From: AP-15 sp963785565
GTDB taxonomy: Bacteria > Pseudomonadota > Alphaproteobacteria > ATCC43930 > CGMCC-115725
NCBI GenBank assembly: GCA_963785565.1
Contig: CAWAVV010000013.1
Location: 1 to 64,000, forward strand
Direction: 5' to 3'
Length of the DNA stretch: 64,000 bases
A program made the translations under genes and the position numbers. Below, piece after piece: positions 26,289 through 35,142 of this stretch; positions within the stretch are counted from its first letter, which is position 1; every line of letters begins with the position of its first letter. The notes beneath the pieces are model-generated. The model did not search any database. It saw nothing but the letters and a program-made list of their open reading frames with translations, and was not told where the DNA came from.

Positions 26289-26882
26289 CACGAGAAATTG
26301 CCACGCTCAGCGCCGGCTTGTAAATTACCCATGCTCGATCCGCTGCGAGGGCCCTCGCATTTCCCGCATGAGACGCTCGCGATGGAAACGCGCGACCGGA
26401 TGGGCTCCCCGCAAAAGAACAAATAGAGAATATATCCTGTCTCGTTGCCGCCGTAAAACTTGACCCTCAAGCAAGTTTCGGCGCGCCCACCGCTTGACAG
26501 TTCCCGCACCTAGGATAAAATCGTTCCAAGGTGCAGGGTCGCCTGCATCGGCCCTGTTTTGACGCTGGCGGGTTCAAGATGTGCTGGCTCGAGAACGAAT
26601 GGGGTTAGGGGTGGAATTGGTGCAATCTCCGGGCAAATCTGCGCGCGGCCTTGTCCGCTCCATCCGCCGGCTCCATATCCAAATCGAGAGGGGCTTCTCA
26701 GATCAATCTGATAGGCGCATCGGCACGGCCGCGACCTGCCAGGGTGCCGCGCCCCGAAGATCGACGCAGCACACGTTGCTCGAAGCCGCCAAATGGCGGC
26801 ACGACCCCGACAATCGACAGCCGTTTTGCGAGTAACTCGTCGAGAGTAACTCACCACCGACACCACTAAGGAGGAGGCCGAG
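26289..26882. other. 590-bp intergenic region upstream of the DUF1800 operon
   Basis: No credible gene: the open frames here lack homology-like patterns and codon bias. It holds a strong promoter-like sequence at 26494-26521 and must contain the divergent promoter of the SDR gene. About 360 bp of leader lie between that promoter and the ATG at 26883. I see no palindromic element or riboswitch motif in it. Confidence 0.6.
26494..26521 (+). promoter_or_regulatory. Sigma-70-type promoter for the DUF1800 operon
   Basis: TTGACA at 26494-26499, a 16-bp spacer, and TAAAAT at 26516-26521. The -35 is perfect and the -10 has one mismatch. It is the best promoter match I noticed in the window, and it points at the DUF1800 gene with a long leader. 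Confidence 0.55.
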
Positions 26883-28289
26883 ATGGCATACCAAGAAGAC
26901 ATCGCTTTGATGGCGCACCTGATGCGAAGGGCGGGCTTCGGCGCCGACCGTGACGAGATCGAAGCACGCGCGGCAAAAGGCTATGAGGCGACGGTCGAGG
27001 AGTTGCTCCACCCGGAGACGCAGCCGCCGGTCGACGCCTACACGTTGCTTCGCTATCAGCCGGCATCGCTGTTGCCCGGCGGCCAGCCGCCGATGGGCAA
27101 CGTCAATTGGATGTACTATCTGGTCAACACCAAGCGGCCGCTCGAAGAGAAGATGGCGCTCTTCTGGCACCACGTGTTCGCCACCGGCAATTCCAAGGTC
27201 GACAATTACGACCAGCTGTTGGAGCAGATCCAGTTGTTCCGGGAGAACGGGATGGGTAACTATCGCGATCTGCTGCTGCTGATCGCGAAGAACCCGACAA
27301 TGATCTTCTGGCTCGACAACCAGCAGAACCACGGCAACGCAGTCAACGAGAACTGGGGCCGCGAACTGCTCGAACTGTTCAGCCTGGGCGCCGGCAACTA
27401 CACCGAGACGGATGTTCGCGAGTGTTCGCGGGCTTTCACCGGCTGGACCTTCGAAACCAAGATCCCGCGCGCGCCCTATGGGCGATTCCCCTGGAAATTC
27501 GAATATCGCCCCGAAGATCACGATGACGGCGAGAAAGAGTTTCTCGGGCACAGGGGCCGGTTCAACGGCGAAGACATTATCGACATCGTGGTCCAGCAGC
27601 CGGCTTGCGGCAGGTTCATTTGCCGGCACCTGTACAACTTCTTCGTCGCCGACGAGCCGCAGGTCCCGGCTTGGCCGATTGAGGCGCCGCGCGATCAGAA
27701 GGCGATCGATACGCTGGTGGGTGCGTTCCGTGATTCGAAGTTCGATATGCGCTCGGTCCTACGGGTGTTGTTCAACTCGGACTTCTTCAAGAGCGCGCGC
27801 TACCAGCACATGAAGTCGCCCGCCGAGGTCGTGGTTGGCACCCTGCGGCTGGTCGGGGGTCATGAACTGCCGAAGCCGGGGATCGGCGATCTGTCGATGC
27901 AGCCGACGTATATGGGCCAGGATCTGCTCAACCCGCCCTCGGTCGAAGGCTGGCACACCGGCAAGGAGTGGATCAACAGCGGCTCTTTGATGGCGCGCGT
28001 CAACTTTGTTGCGGAGAAGGTCGGCGATACCTCGCTGCCCGGCGTGCGTGCAATCATCAACCGGCTGAAGGCGCATGGCTCGCTAAGCCCCGAACAACTC
28101 GTCGACGGCTGTCTGGACTTGCTCGGCCCGGTGCAGGTCGGGTCCGACACCAAGGCGGAGCTGGCCTCCCAAGCCAAACAGTGGGGTCAGATTTCCTGGG
28201 ACAGCGAGGCGAACGCCAAGATCGCCGACCAGCGCGCCGCCGAAATGATGCAACTGATCGCCGCGACGAGAGAGTATCAATTCGCTTAA
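26883..28289 (+). CDS. DUF1800 family protein
   Basis: 468 residues, unknown biochemical role. Family signatures are visible: HLMRRAGFGADRDEIE at the N-terminus, LFWHHVFATGNSKVDN, NENWGRELLELFSLG, ECSRAFTGWTFET and the C-terminal PPSVEGWHTGKEWINSGSLMARVNF. DUF1800 genes usually pair with DUF1501 genes, as here. No signal peptide or Tat motif is seen at the N-terminus. The start is set by a strong AGGAGG 8 bp upstream. First gene of a three-gene unit with DUF1501 and NHL proteins. Confidence 0.88.
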   Translation: MAYQEDIALMAHLMRRAGFGADRDEIEARAAKGYEATVEELLHPETQPPVDAYTLLRYQPASLLPGGQPPMGNVNWMYYLVNTKRPLEEKMALFWHHVFATGNSKVDNYDQLLEQIQLFRENGMGNYRDLLLLIAKNPTMIFWLDNQQNHGNAVNENWGRELLELFSLGAGNYTETDVRECSRAFTGWTFETKIPRAPYGRFPWKFEYRPEDHDDGEKEFLGHRGRFNGEDIIDIVVQQPACGRFICRHLYNFFVADEPQVPAWPIEAPRDQKAIDTLVGAFRDSKFDMRSVLRVLFNSDFFKSARYQHMKSPAEVVVGTLRLVGGHELPKPGIGDLSMQPTYMGQDLLNPPSVEGWHTGKEWINSGSLMARVNFVAEKVGDTSLPGVRAIINRLKAHGSLSPEQLVDGCLDLLGPVQVGSDTKAELASQAKQWGQISWDSEANAKIADQRAAEMMQLIAATREYQFA

Positions 28290-28323
28290 CAACCCAATCT
28301 CATCAGACGAGGAGGAAGTTACA

Positions 28324-29463
28324 ATGCCAGCAACACAGGCAGCTCAAAAAGACCCGGTAATAGTCGTACTGCAGCTCACCGGCGGTAACGACTATCTGAA
28401 TACGGTGATCCCCTACAACAACCCGATCTATCGCGATAATCGGAAGGCGGTTGGGATCCCCGACAACCAGATCATGCACCTCGACAAAGATTACGGCATC
28501 CCGCACTACATGGCGCCGCTAAAGCAGTTCTGGGATGACAACAAGCTTGCCATCCTGCACGGCGTCGGTTGGAAGGAGTCGCCGCGGTCCCATTTCCGCG
28601 CGATGGACATCTGGCATACTTGCGAGCCGGTCAAAGTCGGAACCGAGGGATGGCTGGGGCGGGTGGCGCGCGAATTCGATCCCAAGAAGGAAAACGTGGT
28701 CACCACCGTCAGCTTCGGACCAAGTCTGCCGCGGTCATTGGCGGTGCCGGGCGTGCCGGTGGCGTGTGTCGGCGGGCCGCTGGAAAAGTATGGCTTTCTG
28801 CCGACCATCCAGGGCGAGCAGCGCAAGCAGATCCTCGAGCGCTTTGCGGCGATGTACAAACCGGCGATCGGCACCGGCGCGGTCATGGATTACATGGCCG
28901 ACACCGGCATCAATTCGTTGAAGGGCGAGGATATTCTGAAGGTCGCGCCGCAGAAGTACTCGTCAACGGTGCAGTATCCCAACACCCCGATTGCCCGCAA
29001 ACTCAAGGGCATCGCGCAGACTCATCTGGCTGATTTGGGCAGCCGCATCTTCTACTGCGATCACAGCACTTTCGACACCCATGCCGGGCAGAACCCCGGG
29101 CACGGCAATTTGTGGTCGGCGGTGACCGAGGGTGTCGACGCCTTTATGAAAGACCTTCGCGAGCACGACCATGCCGACAACGTGATCCTGCTGATGTTCT
29201 CGGAGTTCGGGCGTCGCGTTCGCGACAATGGCTCCGGGACCGATCACGGCGCCGGCGGCGTCGCCTTTGTGCTCGGCGAGAAGGTCAAGGGTGGACATTA
29301 CGGCGAAATGCCGTCGCTGAAGCCCGAGCATCTGGTTCAGGGCGATATGAACCCGAACATGGACTTCCGCAGCGTCTACTCGACGATCCTCGACAAGTGG
29401 CTGAAGCTCAATCCGGCGCCGATCGTCAACGGCACCTTTGAGCAACCGGCCTTCCTGAACTAG
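28324..29463 (+). CDS. DUF1501 (sulfatase/phosphatase-like fold) family protein
   Basis: 379 residues. Shows family landmarks VVLQLTGGNDYLNTVIPY, HGVGWKESPRSHFRAMDIW, STFDTHAGQ, LMFSEFGRRVRDN and DHGAGGVAFVLGE, which resemble metal-binding positions of alkaline-phosphatase-superfamily enzymes. Most DUF1501 proteins begin with a Tat signal; this one begins directly with MPATQAAQKDPVIV, so it looks cytoplasmic or is exported by another route. AGGAGG precedes the ATG. It lies 34 bp after the DUF1800 gene. Confidence 0.88.
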   Translation: MPATQAAQKDPVIVVLQLTGGNDYLNTVIPYNNPIYRDNRKAVGIPDNQIMHLDKDYGIPHYMAPLKQFWDDNKLAILHGVGWKESPRSHFRAMDIWHTCEPVKVGTEGWLGRVAREFDPKKENVVTTVSFGPSLPRSLAVPGVPVACVGGPLEKYGFLPTIQGEQRKQILERFAAMYKPAIGTGAVMDYMADTGINSLKGEDILKVAPQKYSSTVQYPNTPIARKLKGIAQTHLADLGSRIFYCDHSTFDTHAGQNPGHGNLWSAVTEGVDAFMKDLREHDHADNVILLMFSEFGRRVRDNGSGTDHGAGGVAFVLGEKVKGGHYGEMPSLKPEHLVQGDMNPNMDFRSVYSTILDKWLKLNPAPIVNGTFEQPAFLN

Positions 29464-29477
29464 GAAGGCTGTTGGGT

Positions 29478-29512
29478 CCCGCCCTCTCCCCGGTTCGCAC
29501 CGGGGGGAGGAG
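29478..29512. repeat. Short type-A hairpin between DUF1501 and NHL genes
   Basis: CCCTCTCCCCGGTTCGCACCGGGGGGAGG forms a G/C-rich stem-loop in the 94-bp gap. It resembles one half of the longer type-A elements and may lower downstream expression, although no T-tract follows. Confidence 0.55.
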
Positions 29513-29557
29513 CCGGGAAAAGCTTAACCAAGCACGGCGGATCAGAGGAGGAGCGCT

Positions 29558-30661
29558 ATGCCGCTCACAACGGTCTCGGAAGGACGCGTTTGGGATTGGA
29601 GCCATGCGATCGGGCGAAACGCAGCCCGTGGTCCGGGTTTCAATTATGTCCAGACGATGTGCCTGGGTAAAAACGGTGTTCTCTATGCCACCAACCGCGG
29701 CAACGAGAATAATTTCGGGATGCACGTCAACAAAGTACAGATCGGCGCCCCGGGCGAAGAAGAACACCTCGCCGACTTCTGCGAGTACGGCGAAGGTGAT
29801 GGTAAGTGCACTTGGCCGTTTGGGGTCGCTGTCGATGACAATGACCATGTCTACGTCTCGGACGACTGGACGAACACGATCTCGGTGTTTGACAGCAGCG
29901 GCAAATTCCTGAGGAAGTGGGGAAAGACCGGCAGCGGCGATGGCGAGCTGATGCGTCCGGCCGGCTTGGCCGTGGAGAAGAACGGCAACATCATCGTCGC
30001 CGACAGCGGCAATAATCGCCTGCAGGTCTTCACCCCGGACGGCAAGTTCGTCGGGAAATGCGGCCGGGCGGGGAACGGTGATGGTGAGTTCAACCAGCCC
30101 TGGGGCATCACCCTCGACAAGGACGGCAATGTTTATGTCGCCGACTGGAAGAACCATCGCGTCCAGAAGCTGTCTCCCGAGGGCAAATTTCTGATGAAAT
30201 TCGGCCAATACGGCAAGGTTGAGGAGTCAGAGGGAGCCTTTGCCGTGACCATGTTCGGGCCGTACGTTTCGGCCGGCGAGGAGACCAAGGGATACCCGAA
30301 GCCTGGTACGCTCAATCATCCGACCGACGTTGCCGTGGATACCGATGGCGACATCTATGTCACGGATTGGGGCAACCATCGGGTTTGCGTCTTCGATTCC
30401 GAGGGAAAGCCGATCGCCAATCTGATCGGAGACGCGCAGGTGTTGTCAAAATGGGGGCAGCAGACCGTCGACGCCAACCCCGATATGGCAAAGGCGCGGC
30501 GCCGGGTTAAGAGCCTCGAACCGCAATGGCGTTTCTGCTTTCCGACCGCGGTGGAGTTTGATCCGGCGACGGACAGCATCATCGTGGCGGACAGCCAACG
30601 CAACCGGCTGCAGGTCTACAAAAAGGTTCGCGACTACAGCGACTTCCAAGCGAACCTGTAG
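29558..30661 (+). CDS. NHL-repeat beta-propeller protein
   Basis: 367 residues with about five to six NHL repeats. Examples are WPFGVAVDDNDHVYVSDDW, RPAGLAVEKNGNIIVADSG, QPWGITLDKDGNVYVADWKN, HPTDVAVDTDGDIYVTDWGN and FPTAVEFDPATDSIIVADSQ, each followed by an (N)HRVQ/RLQV strand. This builds a six-bladed propeller, usually a protein- or ligand-binding scaffold. No signal peptide. A strong AGGAGG start signal and same-strand spacing place it in the operon with DUF1800 and DUF1501. Role unknown. Confidence 0.88.
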   Translation: MPLTTVSEGRVWDWSHAIGRNAARGPGFNYVQTMCLGKNGVLYATNRGNENNFGMHVNKVQIGAPGEEEHLADFCEYGEGDGKCTWPFGVAVDDNDHVYVSDDWTNTISVFDSSGKFLRKWGKTGSGDGELMRPAGLAVEKNGNIIVADSGNNRLQVFTPDGKFVGKCGRAGNGDGEFNQPWGITLDKDGNVYVADWKNHRVQKLSPEGKFLMKFGQYGKVEESEGAFAVTMFGPYVSAGEETKGYPKPGTLNHPTDVAVDTDGDIYVTDWGNHRVCVFDSEGKPIANLIGDAQVLSKWGQQTVDANPDMAKARRRVKSLEPQWRFCFPTAVEFDPATDSIIVADSQRNRLQVYKKVRDYSDFQANL

Positions 30662-30715
30662 ACGAACGATCCGTATAGCGAGCCGACGCGCGCGATGCGC
30701 CGGCTCTGACCGATG

Positions 30716-30749
30716 ATCCCTGCCTCGCCCGGATGGGTGAGGCAGGGAT
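30716..30749 (+). terminator. Strong hairpin after the NHL gene
   Basis: ATCCCTGCCTCGCCC, loop GGAT, GGGTGAGGCAGGGAT: a 15-bp stem with one G-U pair and a 4-base loop. Only TTT follows at the 3' side, so it is an atypical intrinsic terminator, but its position between the NHL operon and irr fits. Confidence 0.6.
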
Positions 30750-30861
30750 TTCGATCCGGGTTGCCCGCCGCGAAACTCACCCGATAAGATTCTGTCTCGA
30801 AAGTGAGATTCGGAGCAACGTAAGTGTTTATTTTCGTGGCATTTCGCTCTATGTTCAAGGC

Positions 30862-31284
30862 ATGAATAAGGCGCTCCCCTCCTCAACCGCTCTCCGGCGC
30901 CTGCGCGCAGCCGGGCTGCGGCCGACCCGTCAGCGCCTGGCGCTCGCCCGGCTCCTTCTCGAAGGTGGGGATCGTCACGTAACGGCCGAGCATCTGCACA
31001 GCGAAGCGCAAGCCGCAGGGATCCCCGTATCGCTGGCAACGGTTTACAACACTTTGCATCAGTTCACCGAGGTCGGGCTTTTGCGTGAGGCCGTAGTCGA
31101 GCCCGGCCGCTCATATTTCGACACCAACACGGCCGATCATCACCACTTCTTCTGTGAAGCGACCGGCGAGTTGCAGGATATTCCTGCGCATCATCTCTCG
31201 GTCAGCGGACTGCCGACGCCTCCCTACGGGACCGAGATTCGGCGCGTCGACATCATCATTCGCGTGCGCCCTGGCGCCGGCTGA
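30862..31284 (+). CDS. irr: Fur-family iron response regulator Irr
   Basis: 140 residues. Irr is the alphaproteobacterial Fur relative that senses iron through heme status and binds iron control elements. Winged-helix DNA-binding part: LRAAGLRPTRQRLALARLL and AEHLHSEAQAAGIPVSLATVYNTLHQF. Dimerisation part: SYFDTNTADHHHFFCEATGELQDI, with the HHH heme/metal site. The Cys-Pro heme motif of Bradyrhizobium Irr is absent, as in most other Irr proteins. The ATG at 30862 lines up with the family. It is followed by a rubrerythrin operon with an Irr-box-like palindrome. Confidence 0.88.
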   Translation: MNKALPSSTALRRLRAAGLRPTRQRLALARLLLEGGDRHVTAEHLHSEAQAAGIPVSLATVYNTLHQFTEVGLLREAVVEPGRSYFDTNTADHHHFFCEATGELQDIPAHHLSVSGLPTPPYGTEIRRVDIIIRVRPGAG

Positions 31285-31465
31285 GCCTCAATTCCCTTGC
31301 CGTCATTGATCTGAGCGCAGGCGACATCGCCTGTATCGCTGGTGTGACGCTCGCCGGGTTTGCGGCTGCATTACTTTATGGCGGCAACCCGGTTAGTCGG
31401 GGAAAGTTGCACTGCCGGATTTTCGCGCCAACTCAAGGCGTTGCGTGCGGGTGCCTGTGCGACAA

Positions 31466-31482
31466 ATTAGATCGATTCTAAT
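31466..31482 (+). promoter_or_regulatory. Putative Irr box (iron control element) upstream of rubrerythrin
   Basis: ATTAGA-TCGAT-TCTAAT, 6-bp inverted arms, close to the Irr/ICE consensus with TTAGAA...TTCTAA half-sites. It lies about 95 bp before the rubrerythrin ATG and 180 bp after irr. The rest of the 290-bp gap (31285-31574) shows nothing further. Confidence 0.5.
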
Positions 31483-31574
31483 CTATTGATCCCGCCGGTT
31501 GCCTCCCCACATCTTGCGCGGAGCCAGCAAGACCGCCCGTCGCGGCTGCTGCATCGAGAAAGATGGGAGCTGCT

Positions 31575-31994
31575 ATGGCGTCGTTGAAGAATTCCAGGAC
31601 CGAGGACAACCTGAAAGTCGCGTTTGCCGGCGAAAGCCAAGCTAATCGGCGTTATCTGTATTTTGCCCAGAAGGCAGACATCGAAGGCCACAGCGACGTC
31701 TCCGCTGTGTTTCGCTCGACCGCCGAAGGGGAGACCGGTCACGCTCACGGCCATCTCGAATACCTCGAAGAGGTCGGCGATCCGGTGACCGGCAAGCCGA
31801 TCGGCGCGACCGCGGACAACTTGGTCGCGGCGATCGCCGGCGAGACCCACGAATACACCGACATGTATCCGGGGATGGCCCGCACCGCGCGCGAAGAGGG
31901 CTTTGACGAGATCGCCGAGTGGTTCGAAACCCTCGCCAAGGCCGAGAAGTCGCACGCCGGCCGGTTTCAGAAGGCGCTCGACCAGCTCGGCTAA
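31575..31994 (+). CDS. Rubrerythrin (diiron domain only)
   Basis: 139-residue ferritin-like four-helix protein, a peroxide-scavenging or iron-binding diiron enzyme. The metal-ligand Glu/His pattern is in FAGESQANRRYLYFAQKAD, AEGETGHAHGHLEYL, GETHEYTDMYPGMA and AKAEKSHAGRF. The C-terminal rubredoxin domain of classical rubrerythrin is missing, the usual form beside HdrD-like and DUF3501 genes. GGGAG supports ATG 31575 over an in-frame ATG 12 bp upstream. A likely Irr box suggests iron/heme control. Confidence 0.92.
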   Translation: MASLKNSRTEDNLKVAFAGESQANRRYLYFAQKADIEGHSDVSAVFRSTAEGETGHAHGHLEYLEEVGDPVTGKPIGATADNLVAAIAGETHEYTDMYPGMARTAREEGFDEIAEWFETLAKAEKSHAGRFQKALDQLG

Positions 31995-32096
31995 AACCGG
32001 GTTCGCCACAAGAGCGCCGGGGGGCCGGAGCGCAAGCTTCCGCGCCCTCTTTTACATTTCCCGCCGTCAACCGGCGAAGGCGATGCGAGACGACCG

Positions 32097-33467
32097 ATGA
32101 GAGAAGGCAGCCTGGAGGCTCCGACCCGGCATGTGATCCGGTGGGAGGACCCCGATTTCGCCGATCGGGCGAAAACCGAAGCAGAGATGCAGCGGGTCTT
32201 CGACATCTGCCACACCTGCCGGCGGTGCTTCAATCTGTGCGACTCGTTTCCCCGGCTGTTCGACCTGATCGACAGCTCGGCGCCCGGCGAGGTCGATGGC
32301 GTGGCGCCCACGGATTACCGCAAGGTCGCCGATGCATGCACGCTCTGCGACATGTGCTTTATGACCAAGTGCCCGTATGTTCCGCCGCACGAATTCAACG
32401 TCGACTTCCCCCATCTGATGCTGCGTTACCGGGCGGTCGAGCTCAAGGAACATCAGGCGCCATGGCAGCATCGCCAACTGGCCGAAACCGACCGCAACGG
32501 GCATTTGGCCGGCGCCGTGGCGCCGCTGGCCAACTGGGCGAGCGACCGCCACAATCGGCTGACCCGCCCGCTGATGGAAAAGGCGGTCGGGGTCGATCGC
32601 CGGGCGGCGCTGCCGATTTATCACGGGCGCACATTCGTCATGCGCGCGAAGCAGGCAGCACCGCCCGTCAATCGTATGGCGCCGGCGGCCGGCCGTAAGG
32701 CCCTGCTCTATGCGACCTGCTTTGTCAATTACAACAACCCGGGCATCGGTGAGGCGACCCGGGCGGTGCTGACGCGCAACGGGGTCGAGACGGTGGTGCT
32801 CTACCCTCGCTGCTGCGGCATGCCGCAGCTCGAACAGGGCGATCTCGCTCCGGTCGCAGGCTCGGCGCACAGGGTTGCGGCGGCTCTCTCGCCTTGGATC
32901 GACAAAGGCTACGACATCGTCGCTCTCGTCCCGTCCTGCGCGCTGATGCTCAAATTCGAGTGGCCGCTGATCCTGCCCGACGATATCGCGGTCAAGAAGC
33001 TCGCGGCAGCGACCTTCGACGTCAGTGAATACGTCGTCGATATCGCCCGCAACGAGGGACTGGCCCCGGGCATGACGCCGCTCGGCGGCGGGGTCACGGT
33101 GCATCTCGCCTGCCACGCCCGCGCCCAGAATATGGGGCAGAAGGCGGCGGAAATGCTAAGGCTGGTCCCGGACACCAAGGTTTCCGTGATCGAGCGATGC
33201 TCCGGGCATGGCGGGTCGTGGGGCGTTCTCAAGGAGAATTTCGAGACGGCGATAAAGGTCGGCAAGCCGGTGGCCCGCCAGGCTCTAAAGAATGCGGCGC
33301 GGTTCGTGTCCTCCGAATGCCCGCTCGCCAGCATGCATATCGTGCAGGGCATGGAAATCGAGGCCGGAACCGAGGCGCTGCCCCAGCGCCAGCTGCATCC
33401 GATCGAACTGGTCGCCCGCGCTTACGGCATTCCGGGCGATTTGTCAGACGAAGAGGCGAGAGGTTGA
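32097..33467 (+). CDS. Heterodisulfide-reductase-related iron-sulfur protein (HdrD/GlpC-like)
   Basis: 456 residues. Two N-terminal 4Fe-4S motifs, CHTCRRCFNLCD and CTLCDMCFMTKCPY, are followed by two CCG-type domains: YPRCCGMPQLEQG with VPSCALM, and HLACHARAQNMGQKA with ERCSGHGGSWG. Such proteins relay electrons between quinones or redox proteins and thiol/disulfide sites. Next to rubrerythrin and DUF3501 it probably delivers reductant to the rubrerythrin. The stop overlaps the DUF3501 start (TGATG), so the two are coupled. Confidence 0.88.
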   Translation: MREGSLEAPTRHVIRWEDPDFADRAKTEAEMQRVFDICHTCRRCFNLCDSFPRLFDLIDSSAPGEVDGVAPTDYRKVADACTLCDMCFMTKCPYVPPHEFNVDFPHLMLRYRAVELKEHQAPWQHRQLAETDRNGHLAGAVAPLANWASDRHNRLTRPLMEKAVGVDRRAALPIYHGRTFVMRAKQAAPPVNRMAPAAGRKALLYATCFVNYNNPGIGEATRAVLTRNGVETVVLYPRCCGMPQLEQGDLAPVAGSAHRVAAALSPWIDKGYDIVALVPSCALMLKFEWPLILPDDIAVKKLAAATFDVSEYVVDIARNEGLAPGMTPLGGGVTVHLACHARAQNMGQKAAEMLRLVPDTKVSVIERCSGHGGSWGVLKENFETAIKVGKPVARQALKNAARFVSSECPLASMHIVQGMEIEAGTEALPQRQLHPIELVARAYGIPGDLSDEEARG

Positions 33468-34093
33468 TGATAGAGTCATCTGCTAAGCAGCGGCGTTACT
33501 TTACGCGTCATGACATCCTGCCGCTCGACGAGTATCGGCTCGTGCGGCGCGAGCGGTGCCCCCGGCTAAGCGAGCTGAAGCGGCAGCGCCGGATCGAAAT
33601 CGGCCCGTTCGCGACTTTCCATTTCGAGAATTTCGAGACGATGCGGCAGCAAGTCCAGGAGATGCTCTACATCGAAAAGGGCGGCGACGCGCAGCTCGAA
33701 GACGAGCTCGAAGCCTACAACCCGTTGATCCCGCAGGGGTCCGAGCTGATCGCAACGGTGATGTTCGAGATCGATGATCCGGTGCGCCGCGGTGCGGTGC
33801 TGGCGCGCTTAGGTGGAATCGAAACCCATGCCTTTATCGATGTCGACGGGCATCGGGTGCGCGGTAAACCCGATCCGACGCGCGAAAATACCAGCCCGGA
33901 GGGCAAGGCGTCCGCCGTCCAGTTCCTCAAATTTGGGTTCGACCCGAACCTGATTTCGCGGTTCCCCGACCTGATTTCGCGGTTCAAGGTGACAGGCGCG
34001 CAAATTGTCGTCGGCATCGACCATCCGAATTATGCTCATATGGCTGTGCTGCCCGAACCGATACGTGCGGCCTTGGCGGAAGATTTCGACTAG
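33467..34093 (+). CDS. DUF3501 family protein
   Basis: 208 residues, function unknown. Recognisable by RRYFTRHDILPLDEYRLVRR, IGPFATFHFENFETMRQQVQEMLYIEKG, ELEAYNPLIPQGSELIATVMFEI and QFLKFGFD. These genes are almost always the third member of a rubrerythrin / Fe-S / DUF3501 set, as here. Predicted soluble, no Cys clusters. Near the C-terminus an 18-bp direct duplication encodes the repeated peptide LISRFP / LISRFK (about 33950-33985). ATG overlaps the upstream stop. Confidence 0.87.
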   Translation: MIESSAKQRRYFTRHDILPLDEYRLVRRERCPRLSELKRQRRIEIGPFATFHFENFETMRQQVQEMLYIEKGGDAQLEDELEAYNPLIPQGSELIATVMFEIDDPVRRGAVLARLGGIETHAFIDVDGHRVRGKPDPTRENTSPEGKASAVQFLKFGFDPNLISRFPDLISRFKVTGAQIVVGIDHPNYAHMAVLPEPIRAALAEDFD

Positions 34094-34112
34094 CGTGGGG
34101 AACGCCAGCGCG

Positions 34113-34763
34113 ATGAGCAGCCGGGAACTCCTCCAGAGCGCTGCCGAGCAGCAGGAGTGCGCGCTCGCCGAGACGCGCCGGGCATTCGGCGACGCACACC
34201 CGCAAACCTTGACGGCGATGCTAGATCTGGCCGAGGCGTTGTGGGCGCAAGGAAGGCTGATCGCCGCTCGCAAGATCGAGGAACAGGTGGTGGCCGGCCG
34301 ACGCCGGGTGCTGGGCGACGGTCACGCCGACACGTTGAAGGCGATCGGCAAGCTGGCGGTGACCATGGCGGCGCAGGGCGAGTTGGCCGAGGCGCGGCTG
34401 TTGCAGGAGCAGGTCGTCGCCGGGATGCGGGCGCTCGACGGCGAGACCGGCCGCGATACCTTGCGGGCGATCAACAACCTCGCCGGAACCGTCGCAGCGC
34501 AGGGGGATCTCGCCGCAGCCCGCGAGCTTTTGCAATCGGTGATTTCGGCGATGATCCGCGAATATGGCGAGCAGCATCCCGACAACCTATCGGCGATGGG
34601 CAACCTCGCCGGAATCCTGTGGCAGGAGGGTGATCTGGCCGAAGCCTACGAACTGCAGCGTCAGGTCGTCGAGCTGCACCGGCGCGTCCACGGCGACACC
34701 GGCCAAGCGACACTGATCGCGGCTGCGATGCTCGAAACGATGGAGCGGGACACCGGGTTTTAA
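34113..34763 (+). CDS. Tetratricopeptide-repeat protein, kinesin-light-chain-like repeats
   Basis: 216 residues in about five 42-residue repeats of the TPR_10/12 type, for example HPQTLTAMLDLAEALWAQGRLIAARKIEEQVV and HPDNLSAMGNLAGILWQEGDLAEAYELQRQVV. Such repeats form a helical scaffold for protein binding. It starts 19 bp after DUF3501 on the same strand, behind GGGGAA, and is probably the last gene of the rubrerythrin operon. An in-frame GTG at 34095 is an alternative start. Partner unknown. Confidence 0.82.
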   Translation: MSSRELLQSAAEQQECALAETRRAFGDAHPQTLTAMLDLAEALWAQGRLIAARKIEEQVVAGRRRVLGDGHADTLKAIGKLAVTMAAQGELAEARLLQEQVVAGMRALDGETGRDTLRAINNLAGTVAAQGDLAAARELLQSVISAMIREYGEQHPDNLSAMGNLAGILWQEGDLAEAYELQRQVVELHRRVHGDTGQATLIAAAMLETMERDTGF

Positions 34764-34827
34764 CCGCCGCGACTACCGGCCGCTCAATGCTCTCAGAGCG
34801 GTTTTCTATCGGGTTGCATCGCCGGAT

Positions 34828-34857
34828 CGAGATTGCTTCGCTGCGCTCGCAATGACG
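34828..34857 (+). repeat. Type-C 30-bp direct repeat, left copy flanking the IS110 remnant
   Basis: CGAGATTGCTTCGCTGCGCT followed by CGCAATGACG, identical over 30 bp to 35613-35642. The two copies bracket 785 bp containing the IS110 remnant and a G-rich tract. The surrounding 34764-35233 has no credible gene. Confidence 0.85.
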
Positions 34858-35142
34858 TCGTAAGTGGTTGTCATGTATGGGCGGCCCTCCGCTGGGCAAG
34901 GGGTATCTGGCGGCGTTGGCGATTGTTCTGGAGCGGTCATGTATCCGGCCTGTTTGCGCGGTCGGCTGACCGCTGGCCGCGATGGGTTGCGCGGATCGAA
35001 TTCCAAGCATTGCAGCGCGCTCGGTGGCGCGATGACAAAGCGGCGTGTGCCGATCCAGGTCCTGACCATGGTGCCGTCGCTGTCTTCTGCTCGTTGCGGG
35101 GTGGCCGGCCGGAGATGGCTCCGACCGGGGTGGCCGATCAGC

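Noticed and set aside
26510..26902. A 130-codon minus-strand frame upstream of the DUF1800 gene
   Set aside because: No domain, overlaps the promoter and the start of the DUF1800 gene; composition is not gene-like.
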